In this document: in pieces, positions 19,770 through 26,259 of the stretch | How positions within the stretch are numbered: the first letter of the stretch is position 1 | How the letters are laid out: every line of letters begins with the position of its first letter | Source of the DNA: Deltaproteobacteria bacterium IMCC39524 | Lineage (GTDB): Bacteria > Desulfobacterota > Desulfuromonadia > Desulfuromonadales > BM103 | NCBI GenBank assembly: GCA_029667085.1 | Contig: JARUHJ010000001.1 | Span: forward strand, 1 to 64,000 | Direction: 5' to 3' | DNA length: 64,000 nt | Translations under genes and position numbers: made by a program | Notes under the pieces: model-generated | Databases searched by the model: none | Seen by the model: only the letters and a program-made list of their open reading frames with translations | Told to the model about the DNA's origin: nothing

Positions 19770-20481
19770 ACGAATATCTGCACGCTTTCCCCTGCAATTA
19801 TTGAGGCTACTTGTTCCCTTCTTATTGTTCTCTTCCCTGTTGCTGACCGGGTGTCGCAATCCCGTTGACTCCTCTATCTTTGATTCTCTTGCTAAAACCA
19901 ATGTTGACATGATCGCCGATAGCAGCTTGCGTGAGTTAAATAGGCTCATGGGGGAGTTGCTGGTTAAGCTCTATAAACGGAATCCCTCGCAGCTGGATCG
20001 TGCGCCTGGTATGTCGGTCGGTCAACGGCAGGCCCAGATTTTCGACACCTCCGGACGTTTATCCTTTGCTGAATTGAATTATCAACAAGGGACTGATGCT
20101 TTGAACCTGGCTTTCGATCCGTTGTTCCGGGGTGATCGTGTGTTCGCCTTGATGTCGGGGATGGTGGGGATGGTGCGAAGCTCTTACGATTGGCAGGAAG
20201 AGCAATTCATGCTCGACTCCCTGGATGAACAGCTGTTGTTTAATTCGGCACGAAATATCGAAGTGATTGCCTGGCGTTTGAGCAATAGCAGAGACGCTGG
20301 TGGAAAATTACTGCTTCTCTCCAATAGCCAGCCCGGTGAAGAAGAGAACCTGAGTTATGAGCGCATTTTCGGTAAGATGATCGCCATTCAGGATATGATG
20401 GCGTTTACTGTTGTGGGAAAGTGGGAGAGGGGCTTCAACAGCGTGTTGCAGAAGGCGGTTTTCTTCCCGATGGGTTTATAA
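19750..20481 (+). CDS. Predicted lipoprotein of unknown function
   Basis: 243 residues. Residues 14-35 form a signal peptide with lipobox LLLTGC, so the mature protein is probably an acylated envelope lipoprotein. The mature part is mostly helical, without a domain I recognise. The GTG at 19750 overlaps the preceding gene by 20 bases; a later start inside the leader (for example TTG near 19800) would still leave a functional signal peptide. The overlap suggests co-transcription with the CBS protein. Confidence 0.7.
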   Translation: MFTFFVERISARFPLQLLRLLVPFLLFSSLLLTGCRNPVDSSIFDSLAKTNVDMIADSSLRELNRLMGELLVKLYKRNPSQLDRAPGMSVGQRQAQIFDTSGRLSFAELNYQQGTDALNLAFDPLFRGDRVFALMSGMVGMVRSSYDWQEEQFMLDSLDEQLLFNSARNIEVIAWRLSNSRDAGGKLLLLSNSQPGEEENLSYERIFGKMIAIQDMMAFTVVGKWERGFNSVLQKAVFFPMGL

Positions 20482-20950
20482 TCGCTTTGCTTTGTTCGCG
20501 TTCTGTGTTGATTTACTTGGCTTAAGAAAGTTCGATGCCTCGGAGGTGCAATCCTAATCTCTCGCATTTCACCTCTATACAATAGGCAAGCCTACCACCA
20601 CCGGAATGGGCTTTTCTTGTATTGCAGGTTTAGTAATGATTTGCATTTCAGACAAACTGAGTATCCCAGAACAATGTAGGAATATAAAAAAGAACCTTTC
20701 TCCCTTGACCTCAACCTATGCCTGAGTATCTTGGGCAACCTATTGGTCGGCAGATTCTTTACCTGTTCTGCTTTACATGCCCATGCTAGAGGTGTGGTCA
20801 GGTGTGTTTGAGTTACAGAAATCTAAAACACAATAAATTAGGTGCCTTGCACTTTTTTCGGTTGAAGTTTAAAAAAAAACTTTACAAATGATATTTGGTG
20901 CATACATACTGCAATTGCTTCAAACATAGTACTTTAGTTTTAAAATAGAC
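20482..20950. other. Gene-free stretch before the tandem riboswitches
   Basis: About 470 AT-rich bases with no supported ORF. A weak hairpin, AAGCCTA...TGGGCTTTTC (about 20592-20618), could end the lipoprotein transcript. A promoter for the riboswitch transcript should lie near its right end, but no convincing -35/-10 pair was found. Confidence 0.45.
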
Positions 20951-21028
20951 TCCGAACGGGCAAAGCCAGAGAGATCTGGTGACGCAAAGCCACGGATCCT
21001 GACATTCAGGATAGCCGGGTTGCCGAAG
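20951..21028 (+). promoter_or_regulatory. GEMM-I cyclic-dinucleotide riboswitch aptamer, copy 1
   Basis: The conserved GEMM-I core is present in order: GGGCAAAG, a stem CCAGA-GAGA-TCTGG closed by a GNRA tetraloop, TGACGCAAAGCCACGG, a variable stem TCCTG-ACATT-CAGGA, then TAGCCGGGTTGCCGAA. The base aligned with Vc2 G20 is G, the form normally selective for c-di-GMP. It is followed about 45 bases on by its own terminator. Confidence 0.9.
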
Positions 21029-21074
21029 AGATGAATCACGTTTCTTCCGTCTCCGCTGTTCTAAGGAATACAAG

Positions 21075-21112
21075 AAGCGCTCATCTTCGGTAGAAGATCG
21101 GGCGCTTTTTTT
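21075..21112 (+). terminator. Riboswitch expression platform terminator, copy 1
   Basis: AAGCGC-TC-ATCTTC hairpin with GAAGAT-CGG-GCGCTT, followed by seven T. It is placed as expected for ligand-controlled transcription termination or antitermination. Confidence 0.85.
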
Positions 21113-21124
21113 ATGAAGGTAACT

Positions 21125-21253
21125 ATGAAGCACCTGTCCGTCGCTTATGTCGATGGTCAGTTGAGTTTCTCCGAACGGGCAAAGCCAGAGAGATCTGGTG
21201 ACGCAAAGCCACGGGTCCTGGCATTCAGGATAGCCGGGTTGCCGAAGAGATGA
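21125..21253 (+). CDS. Possible 42-residue leader ORF running through aptamer 2
   Basis: Directly after terminator 1, GAAGGTAACT precedes an ATG that opens 42 codons. The first 15 are unique (MKHLSVAYVDGQLSF) and the rest are aptamer 2 read as codons, ending at TGA 21251-21253. Translation would unfold aptamer 2. It may be chance; the same aptamer sequence in copy 1 has no such ORF. Confidence 0.25.
   Translation: MKHLSVAYVDGQLSFSERAKPERSGDAKPRVLAFRIAGLPKR
21170..21248 (+). promoter_or_regulatory. GEMM-I cyclic-dinucleotide riboswitch aptamer, copy 2
   Basis: Nearly identical to copy 1, 219 bases upstream, with two differences in the core (GGATCCTGA becomes GGGTCCTGG). The GNRA-capped stem, GACGCAAAGCC and TAGCCGGGTTGCCGAA are all kept, and the Vc2-G20 position is again G. 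The two copies form a tandem array, each with a terminator, upstream of the Pal-like lipoprotein gene. Confidence 0.9.
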
Positions 21254-21293
21254 ATCACGTTTCTTCAGTATCCGCTATTCTAAGGAATACAAG

Positions 21294-21335
21294 AAGCGCT
21301 CATCTTCGGCAGAAGATTGGGCGCTTCTTTTTTTT
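21294..21335 (+). terminator. Riboswitch expression platform terminator, copy 2
   Basis: AAGCGCTCATCTTC pairs with GAAGATTGGGCGCTT around GGCA, followed by CTTTTTTTT. Same design as copy 1. Confidence 0.85.
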
Positions 21336-21386
21336 AATGCAAAGACTCACTTACAAAGACTTTAACTTCTTAAAGTTCGCCAAGCT

Positions 21387-21472
21387 TCACCCCAGGGGCA
21401 GCTCTAAAGTTTTTTTCGCCTCCTGTAAAAAACTTGTCCTTCAGGTTTTGCTGTTCCCTGGGGTGTTTTTTA
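21387..21472 (+). terminator. Third, nested terminator-like structure before the lipoprotein gene
   Basis: CACCCCAGGG (21388-21397) pairs with CCCTGGGGTG (21456-21465), followed by TTTTTT. An inner hairpin, AAGTTTTTTT / AAAAAACTT, lies within the loop. RNA polymerase must pass this third barrier to reach the gene at 21535. It may be a switch element or the remains of another leader. Confidence 0.6.
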
Positions 21473-21534
21473 AACAAAAGAGGGTATTTATCAATAGCTG
21501 AGGGCCTTAATTTTAACAGTGAGGAGTCGAAACA

Positions 21535-22131
21535 ATGAAAAATTTCATCATGCTACTTTTAACCGTTGTCACCATGCTTTGTGTCGTTTTAATTGCAGGA
21601 TGCGCTAAAGACCTTGTAGTGGAACCCATAGACGCCGAAGCACAAAATGGGGCAGTACAAAAGAAGCAAGCCTCGCAGAACGTAGATGACGCAGATGTTC
21701 TGGAAAATACAACAGTCATAAACGTTGGACTGGAGCGCGTATATTTTCCGTTTGACCAGTTTACCTTGACCACCAAGGCTCGAAGGGTCTTGGATGCCAA
21801 TGCAATAATATTGAAATCTTCTCCTGCCTTGAAGGTAAGTATCGAGGGCCATTGTGATTCTCGCGGTTCAGATGAATACAATCTAGCCCTTGGCGAACGA
21901 CGTGCTCATGTTGTCAAAAACTATCTTGTTTCGCTGGGCGTTGCATCGGATCGCTTTGAAACGATCTCCTACGGGGAGGAATTGCCAGCAGACTCAGCGA
22001 TGACTGAATCTGCCTGGGCAAAGAATCGCCGTACTGAGTTCAAGACCATCAACCAAACTTTCTTCAATAACGATATAGCTCCGATCGAGAAAAGCCAGAT
22101 AGACCTGGTGACGAAAAGCCATGGGTCCTGA
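21535..22131 (+). CDS. OmpA/Pal-like peptidoglycan-associated lipoprotein
   Basis: 198 residues. The signal peptide ends in lipobox VLIAGC, predicting an outer-membrane lipoprotein. After a low-complexity linker comes an OmpA-like domain (about 62-170). It has VYFPFDQFTLT, SIEGHCDSRGSDEYNLALGE (the peptidoglycan-binding Asp/Arg region) and SYGEELP...WAKNRRTEF, so it should bind peptidoglycan diaminopimelate non-covalently. Normal Pal proteins end near NRRxEF; here about 28 extra residues follow, the last 17 encoded by a degenerate GEMM aptamer. GTGAGGAG lies 7 bases before the ATG. It is preceded by two GEMM-I riboswitches, so expression is probably set by a cyclic dinucleotide. There are no tol genes nearby, so it is probably not the housekeeping Pal. 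Confidence 0.88.
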   Translation: MKNFIMLLLTVVTMLCVVLIAGCAKDLVVEPIDAEAQNGAVQKKQASQNVDDADVLENTTVINVGLERVYFPFDQFTLTTKARRVLDANAIILKSSPALKVSIEGHCDSRGSDEYNLALGERRAHVVKNYLVSLGVASDRFETISYGEELPADSAMTESAWAKNRRTEFKTINQTFFNNDIAPIEKSQIDLVTKSHGS

Positions 22132-22160
22132 TTTACAGGATAGCCGGGTTGCAGAGGAGA
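22081..22160 (+). promoter_or_regulatory. Degenerate GEMM-I-like aptamer, copy 3, overlapping a coding end
   Basis: Recognisable by order and spacing: GAGAAAAGCCAG, CTGGTGACGAAAAGCCATGG, GTCCTGATTTACAGGA, TAGCCGGGTTGC. It departs from copies 1-2 at key points. GGGC becomes GAGA, so the Vc2-G20 position is A; GACGCAAA becomes GACGAAAA; and the first stem has no GNRA loop. The first 51 bases are translated as the C-terminus of the lipoprotein gene. The downstream hairpin (about 22207-22230, TCATCTTC-TGTA-GAAGAT) has lost its outer stem and T-tract. It may be vestigial, or act on the next gene at 22262. Confidence 0.6.
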
Positions 22161-22261
22161 TGAACCCGTTTCCTTGTTCTCTGTTATTCAGGGAACACAA
22201 GAACTGGTCATCTTCTGTAGAAGATTGGGTGATAATTTTAAGTTGGTAATAAGGGGGTTTT

Positions 22262-22705
22262 ATGGTTTTTCGTACATTGTTGGTTGCTGTCAGTTTCATA
22301 TTGCTGTTTACCGCTATGGCCCATGCAGACATGAATGCCTACATCCATGATCTCAACGTTTCTGTGCAGGGCGATATTGGTGGCTACAAGACAAAACTGG
22401 GCGTACGGTTCGGTACGTCGAAGTCCCAGGTCGAAGCGGTTTTTCGGTCTGTTGAAAGCCCGGCCGAGGTGGCCGTTGTTTTGTGGCTCGGAGAGCAGTC
22501 ACGACAGTCGCTCGATACGGTTCTGAAGGTCTATCGTTCTCAAAAGCCGCAAGGCTGGGGAGCGATGGCCAAAAGTCTCGGGATCAAACCTGGGTCAGCA
22601 GCTTTTCACGCCTTAAAGCAAGGTGATATTCAACTTTCTATGCATACCGGCACATCACAAAGGAAAGGGGGAAATAAAAAAACCAAAAAGAGCAAACACG
22701 GCTAG
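22262..22705 (+). CDS. Small secreted protein of unknown function
   Basis: 147 residues. The N-terminal signal peptide has its hydrophobic core at 5-17 and a likely cut after AMAHA. The mature protein is small, with a very basic C-terminal tail (KGGNKKTKKSKHG). No domain was recognised. AAGGGGG precedes the ATG at suitable distance. It lies downstream of aptamer copy 3, in the same direction as the rest of the locus, and so may belong to the same cyclic-dinucleotide regulon as the Pal-like lipoprotein. Confidence 0.7.
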   Translation: MVFRTLLVAVSFILLFTAMAHADMNAYIHDLNVSVQGDIGGYKTKLGVRFGTSKSQVEAVFRSVESPAEVAVVLWLGEQSRQSLDTVLKVYRSQKPQGWGAMAKSLGIKPGSAAFHALKQGDIQLSMHTGTSQRKGGNKKTKKSKHG

Positions 22706-22888
22706 TTGCTTATTTAATAAAGCAAGAATTAGAAATTGTAGCCCTTGTTCTCATGCACAATTTACTTGCTATTGCTTTCTTCAAGCTTTTGTTCTTAGTA
22801 AACACCAAAAAGTCATAATGTTCCAATGGAGCAATGCTTGTTCCTTATTTATGTCTGATGAAATCAATAAAAATTGAGGAGTAGGACC

Positions 22889-23149
22889 ATGGAGATCAAA
22901 TTAGCTGAAGCCATCGTTGAGGCTTGTGACCAGAATGGTTTCAAAGTTGAGTTACAGAAAGAATATTCGGTTCCCTGGATGCGTGGACGAAAGACCGTCG
23001 GTGTAGAGATAGCCGGGGGAGATTTGACCAAAGTTATAGCTTCAATAGTGAATAACCCCCACTTTTTTATCGAAGGTGAATCACCGAAGTTCGATATCAA
23101 AAATGATCTTAGTGTGAGTCCTTTTCGACTTAGTTTGATCCTGCACTAG
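22889..23149 (+). CDS. Small cytosolic protein of unknown function
   Basis: 86 residues from the ATG at 22889, which has GAGGAG upstream; the frame is open to 22874. There is no signal peptide or membrane segment. It is a mixed alpha/beta sequence (MEIKLAEAIVEACDQNGF...VGVEIAGGDLTKVIASIVN) and no family was recognised. It ends 26 bases before a PilZ gene and is probably co-transcribed with it, so a link to c-di-GMP signalling is an inference from position only. Confidence 0.65.
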   Translation: MEIKLAEAIVEACDQNGFKVELQKEYSVPWMRGRKTVGVEIAGGDLTKVIASIVNNPHFFIEGESPKFDIKNDLSVSPFRLSLILH

Positions 23150-23175
23150 TCAGTAATTTGGAGGAGCTTTTATTG

Positions 23176-23571
23176 ATGCTGATAACTAAAGATTGTGGGA
23201 TGCCAATTATAAAACCATTCGGCAGCCGTGTAAAAGTTGCGACAACGGTTCACTATGAACCATGCCATGAAATGGCTCTTTCTGGCCTGAGTGAGGATTT
23301 AAGTGTTGGTGGACTTTACCTCCAGACAAATCTTGTGTTAGACCTTAATGAAGTATTTAAAGTGACCTTTCCTCTGCCAGGGCAAGAAAAAGTAGTTTCA
23401 TGCGAAGCAAGTGTAGCGTGGACCAACTTCGCTGTAAATCAACGGAAACCGGAAATACCATATGGTGTAGGTTTACAGTTTGAAGACCTTTCGCTTGATA
23501 ATTTATTAGCATTGTCAACCTTTGTGGATCATCACAATAAATTGTCAAAAATGACTATGCCCTCTGTTTAA
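23176..23571 (+). CDS. PilZ-domain protein with incomplete c-di-GMP motif
   Basis: 131 residues forming one PilZ domain, a fold that usually binds c-di-GMP. The second binding motif (D/NxSxxG) is present as DLSVGG. At the first motif (RxxxR), alignment with the paralogue at 24596 shows Pro-Phe-Gly-Ser-Arg, so the first Arg is lost and binding may be weakened or absent. The C-terminal part, SCEASVAWTNF...PYGVGLQFEDLS, matches the paralogue closely. The start at 23176 is chosen because GGAGGAG lies about 10 bases upstream. Confidence 0.85.
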   Translation: MLITKDCGMPIIKPFGSRVKVATTVHYEPCHEMALSGLSEDLSVGGLYLQTNLVLDLNEVFKVTFPLPGQEKVVSCEASVAWTNFAVNQRKPEIPYGVGLQFEDLSLDNLLALSTFVDHHNKLSKMTMPSV

Positions 23572-23806
23572 TTTGCCCCCCGTTTAAGTGCATGCCGGGT
23601 GCCGTTAGGAACAATGAGTTATGGAACGAGTGGTGGGTGTTTAATGTTGCCGGGCTCAAAATTGAATTGCAACACTTGGATTATCTGCAGGTGTCCCTTC
23701 CTGCTTGTCAGGATCAGTAGGAATTGTGCTTTTTCGCCAATCTGGTGCATTCAGTACAATGCGAGCGGATAAAAACCCCCTACTTTATTGCTTAATTCTG
23801 TGCTCC

Positions 23807-23835
23807 TTGACGTAACCCTCAGAATGACCTAGTAT
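23807..23835 (+). promoter_or_regulatory. Possible sigma70 promoter for riboswitch copy 4
   Basis: TTGACG (23807-23812), 17 bases, TAGTAT (23830-23835). The predicted start near 23842 is just upstream of the aptamer, as needed for a riboswitch leader. Confidence 0.5.
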
Positions 23836-23851
23836 AAAATTCTGTTTACTC

Positions 23852-23928
23852 TCCGATAATAGCAAAGCTAGGGCGACCTAGTGACGCAAAGCCAGGGGTC
23901 ACACTGTGACAGCCCAGCCACCGAAGAG
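23852..23928 (+). promoter_or_regulatory. GEMM-I cyclic-dinucleotide riboswitch aptamer, copy 4 (A20 type)
   Basis: Core elements: ATAGCAAAG, stem CTAGG-GCGA-CCTAG with GNRA loop, TGACGCAAAGCCAGG, stem GTCACACTGTGAC, then AGCCCAGCCACCGAAG. The base aligned with Vc2 G20 is A, the form reported in Geobacter relatives to favour cyclic AMP-GMP (3',3'-cGAMP). The sequence has clearly diverged from copies 1-2 but is structurally complete, with compensating stem changes. A terminator follows and then the gene at 24052. Confidence 0.85.
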
Positions 23929-23954
23929 GGTTTAGGGATAAGCATACCTAAACG

Positions 23955-23987
23955 TCTATCTTCACTATCGAAGATAGGCTTTTTTTA
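23955..23987 (+). terminator. Riboswitch expression platform terminator, copy 4
   Basis: CTATCTTC pairs with GAAGATAG around ACTATC, followed by GCTTTTTTT, 65 bases before the next start codon. Confidence 0.82.
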
Positions 23988-24051
23988 TGGGTGCAGATAA
24001 AAACCGCTAGATGGTCATATCAAAAACAATTTAGCTATGGGTTGAAAATAT

Positions 24052-24450
24052 ATGCCAGCCAAACATTTTATTGATAAAGAAGCTAAGCTTATTGTGACAA
24101 CATGGGAAGGTGATGCCGCTGATATAGAGTTCATTGAAGCGATAACAAAATATCAGAAAGACATTCAATTAAATCCAGAATACATAGAGTACAATGAAGT
24201 TGCTAATTTTTGTAAAATCACAAGCATAAAGCTTACGCCAAAGGGCTTGAAAACGATTGGGCGAATCGCGTCAAAAACAGATCAGTATAAATTCAACAGC
24301 AAGCTTGCTCTTGTTGTCAGTTCAGGCGCTGCCTTTAACCTCGCAAGGATTTATGCGTCGTTTAGAAATATACAGAACGGTACAAACAAAGAAATACGTA
24401 TTTTTAAAAGTGAGGTAGAAGCAATGGGGTGGGCTCAAAATAAAACATAA
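24052..24450 (+). CDS. SpoIIAA/STAS-like (SEC14-like fold) protein
   Basis: 132 residues, soluble. The pattern fits the widespread SpoIIAA-like family: IDKEAKLIVTTWEG at the start, a central YIEYNEVANF and LTPKGLKTIGRIAS, then SKLALVVSSGAAFNLARIYASF and an EIRIFKSEVEAMGWA ending. The biochemical role is unknown; members are small regulatory or ligand-binding proteins. There is no strong ribosome site before the ATG (GGGTTGAAAATAT). The gene lies directly behind GEMM-I copy 4 and its terminator, so it is the probable output of that switch. Confidence 0.75.
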   Translation: MPAKHFIDKEAKLIVTTWEGDAADIEFIEAITKYQKDIQLNPEYIEYNEVANFCKITSIKLTPKGLKTIGRIASKTDQYKFNSKLALVVSSGAAFNLARIYASFRNIQNGTNKEIRIFKSEVEAMGWAQNKT

Positions 24451-24595
24451 CCATAAAAAATGTGCCAGCAGGAAAACGGCCTTCTTTCCTGTTCAATTCA
24501 TAACAAACGCTTATCTTTGCTTCTCTCGCAATTCACTGTTTGTGCAAGCTTAGATTTAATAGAAGACAATCTTCACAAATATGAGGAATGCTACA

Positions 24596-24964
24596 ATGCC
24601 TTTGCATAATGGCGAACCACCTGAAAGACGTTCTAGCGTTCGGCTCAAAGCGGAGCTAAGGGTTTACTACGGTGACCACCAAAGTAAATTGCTTACAGGC
24701 TACAGCATAGATTTAAGTACAGGAGGGATCTTCCTTAGCACAACATGCCCATTCGATGTTGATGACATTGTAAAGTTGAAATTATCAATACCGGGTGAAG
24801 AGGAAAGTACAGTCTCATGCGATGCACGTGTTGCATGGATTAATTACGAGGACAAGCGCCTTAAGCCTGAATTTCCAACAGGTGTCGGTCTGCAATTTGT
24901 CGATCTTACACCGGAAAACTTCGGTTCAATAGTAGGTTTTTTAGAGGTCGAAGCAGCTTGGTAA
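24596..24964 (+). CDS. PilZ-domain protein
   Basis: 122 residues, a single PilZ domain with both c-di-GMP motifs: RRSSVR (RxxxR) near residue 13 and DLSTGG (D/NxSxxG). The C-terminal strand pattern (SCDARVAWINYE, PTGVGLQFVDLT) resembles the TIGR02266-like Myxococcus/Geobacter PilZ group. The start at 24596 follows ATGAGGAATGCTACA, where GAGGA is the ribosome site; the ATG at 24581 has none. Possible roles include motility or surface control through protein contacts. Its paralogue lies at 23176. Confidence 0.9.
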   Translation: MPLHNGEPPERRSSVRLKAELRVYYGDHQSKLLTGYSIDLSTGGIFLSTTCPFDVDDIVKLKLSIPGEEESTVSCDARVAWINYEDKRLKPEFPTGVGLQFVDLTPENFGSIVGFLEVEAAW

Positions 24965-25010
24965 CTTTTTTCAGTACTTCAGAAATTTCATAAGTCACGA
25001 TGTATAAGGC

Positions 25011-25051
25011 AAAAAAAGCCCCGACCTGCTTTCACGGATTGGGGCTTTCTT
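25011..25051. terminator. Bidirectional terminator between convergent genes
   Basis: AAAAAAAGCCCC pairs with GGGGCTTTCTT; A and T runs lie on both sides. It separates the plus-strand PilZ gene from the minus-strand agmatinase-like gene. Confidence 0.85.
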
Positions 25052-25178
25052 GTAAGTATTGCTGCAAGTCCTTCTTAGGGGGACTAGGGATATTTGATAC
25101 ACCAAATGTCAACACAGAAAGCTCTTACAGCACATATGTTTAATACCGAACCTCTCAGAAGTGATTTAACCGGAACGA

Positions 25179-26102
25179 TTATTCGTAATCCATTTGTGAC
25201 TGGTTACCGACCTCTGGCTTAAGATTGAACTCCTTGGCACAACCCCAGAATGAAATGATTTTCAACAGGAGCTTCGCCGCTGTCATCTCGGAAACCCGGC
25301 TGGGTTCCGGCACAATCTCCACCATGTCAACGCCGCGCAGGTCGATCTCTTTTTTGGAAAAAAGGGTCTCAAGGACTTCAATCATCTGGTACCAGAAAAA
25401 GCCGCCCGGTTGTGGTGTGCCGACACCGGGGACGGCGGCAGGATTGAAGACATCCATATCGATCGACAGGTAGACCGGCCCTTCAAGTGAGTTAACCCTT
25501 TGCAGGAAAGACTCCCATTGTCCTTTTCCGCGCAAATCCCAGTCCAGAAAGAGAGAGATGTTGGGATTCTTCTCGATGACCTTGACCTCACTCTCATAGA
25601 TCGATCGTATCCCGGCCATGACAATTTTGTGCCCTTGGCCCAGAAGTCGGGTGACCGGGCAGGCGTGACTGTACTTGCTACCTTCGTAGCTGGTGCGCAT
25701 GTCGGCGTGTGCGTCAAGAAAGAGGACTGTGCCCGGTTCCGGCATGCGGGCCTCAACCAGGGAGGGGGTCAGAGAGTGCTCGCCACCGAGGCCGATAAAG
25801 AGGTTGCCTTTAGGCAATAATGCTACGTATTCAGTCAGTTTGACATGAAACTCTGCGTCGGAAAGAGATCGATCATCGGTAAAATCGGGCAGAACATTGA
25901 GCTTCATATGCTTGAAAGGCGACCAGCCGGCGTCTTCTTCATAAAACTCAAGTTGTTCTGTAGTGTCCAGTATGGCTTTCGGGGCTTCTGCCGTGCCGGG
26001 TTTGAAAGAGACTGTCCTCTCGAGAGGGATTGGCAGAAGGAGGATATCTGCTTCGTCGATTGCTGCATCAGGCATGGCCAGAAATTGCGAGGTGTCAGAC
26101 AT
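25179..26102 (-). CDS. speB: Agmatinase / arginase-family ureohydrolase
   Basis: Probably hydrolyses agmatine to putrescine and urea. 307 residues with all manganese-site motifs of the ureohydrolase fold: GLGGEHSLT (about 105), FLDAHADMR (about 130), and YLSIDMDVFNPAAVPGVGTPQPGG (about 215-238). The SHACPV stretch after YEGSKY is typical of bacterial SpeB. The arginase family contains several substrates, so agmatinase is the most likely rather than proven assignment. An arginine decarboxylase is not in the window. Confidence 0.88.
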   Translation of the reverse strand: MSDTSQFLAMPDAAIDEADILLLPIPLERTVSFKPGTAEAPKAILDTTEQLEFYEEDAGWSPFKHMKLNVLPDFTDDRSLSDAEFHVKLTEYVALLPKGNLFIGLGGEHSLTPSLVEARMPEPGTVLFLDAHADMRTSYEGSKYSHACPVTRLLGQGHKIVMAGIRSIYESEVKVIEKNPNISLFLDWDLRGKGQWESFLQRVNSLEGPVYLSIDMDVFNPAAVPGVGTPQPGGFFWYQMIEVLETLFSKKEIDLRGVDMVEIVPEPSRVSEMTAAKLLLKIISFWGCAKEFNLKPEVGNQSQMDYE

Positions 26103-26259
26103 GGTGGATCCTTAGTGTGTGATGTAATACGGAGATTAACGTTTTGGGACAGGCACAGAATACAGAAATTCAGAGGATAAAACGATATAAATTATACGAT
26201 CAGTAATCAGGGAGCAGGGAGCAGGGAGCCCTGCCTTTCTCCTCTAGCTCTGGTCTTAA

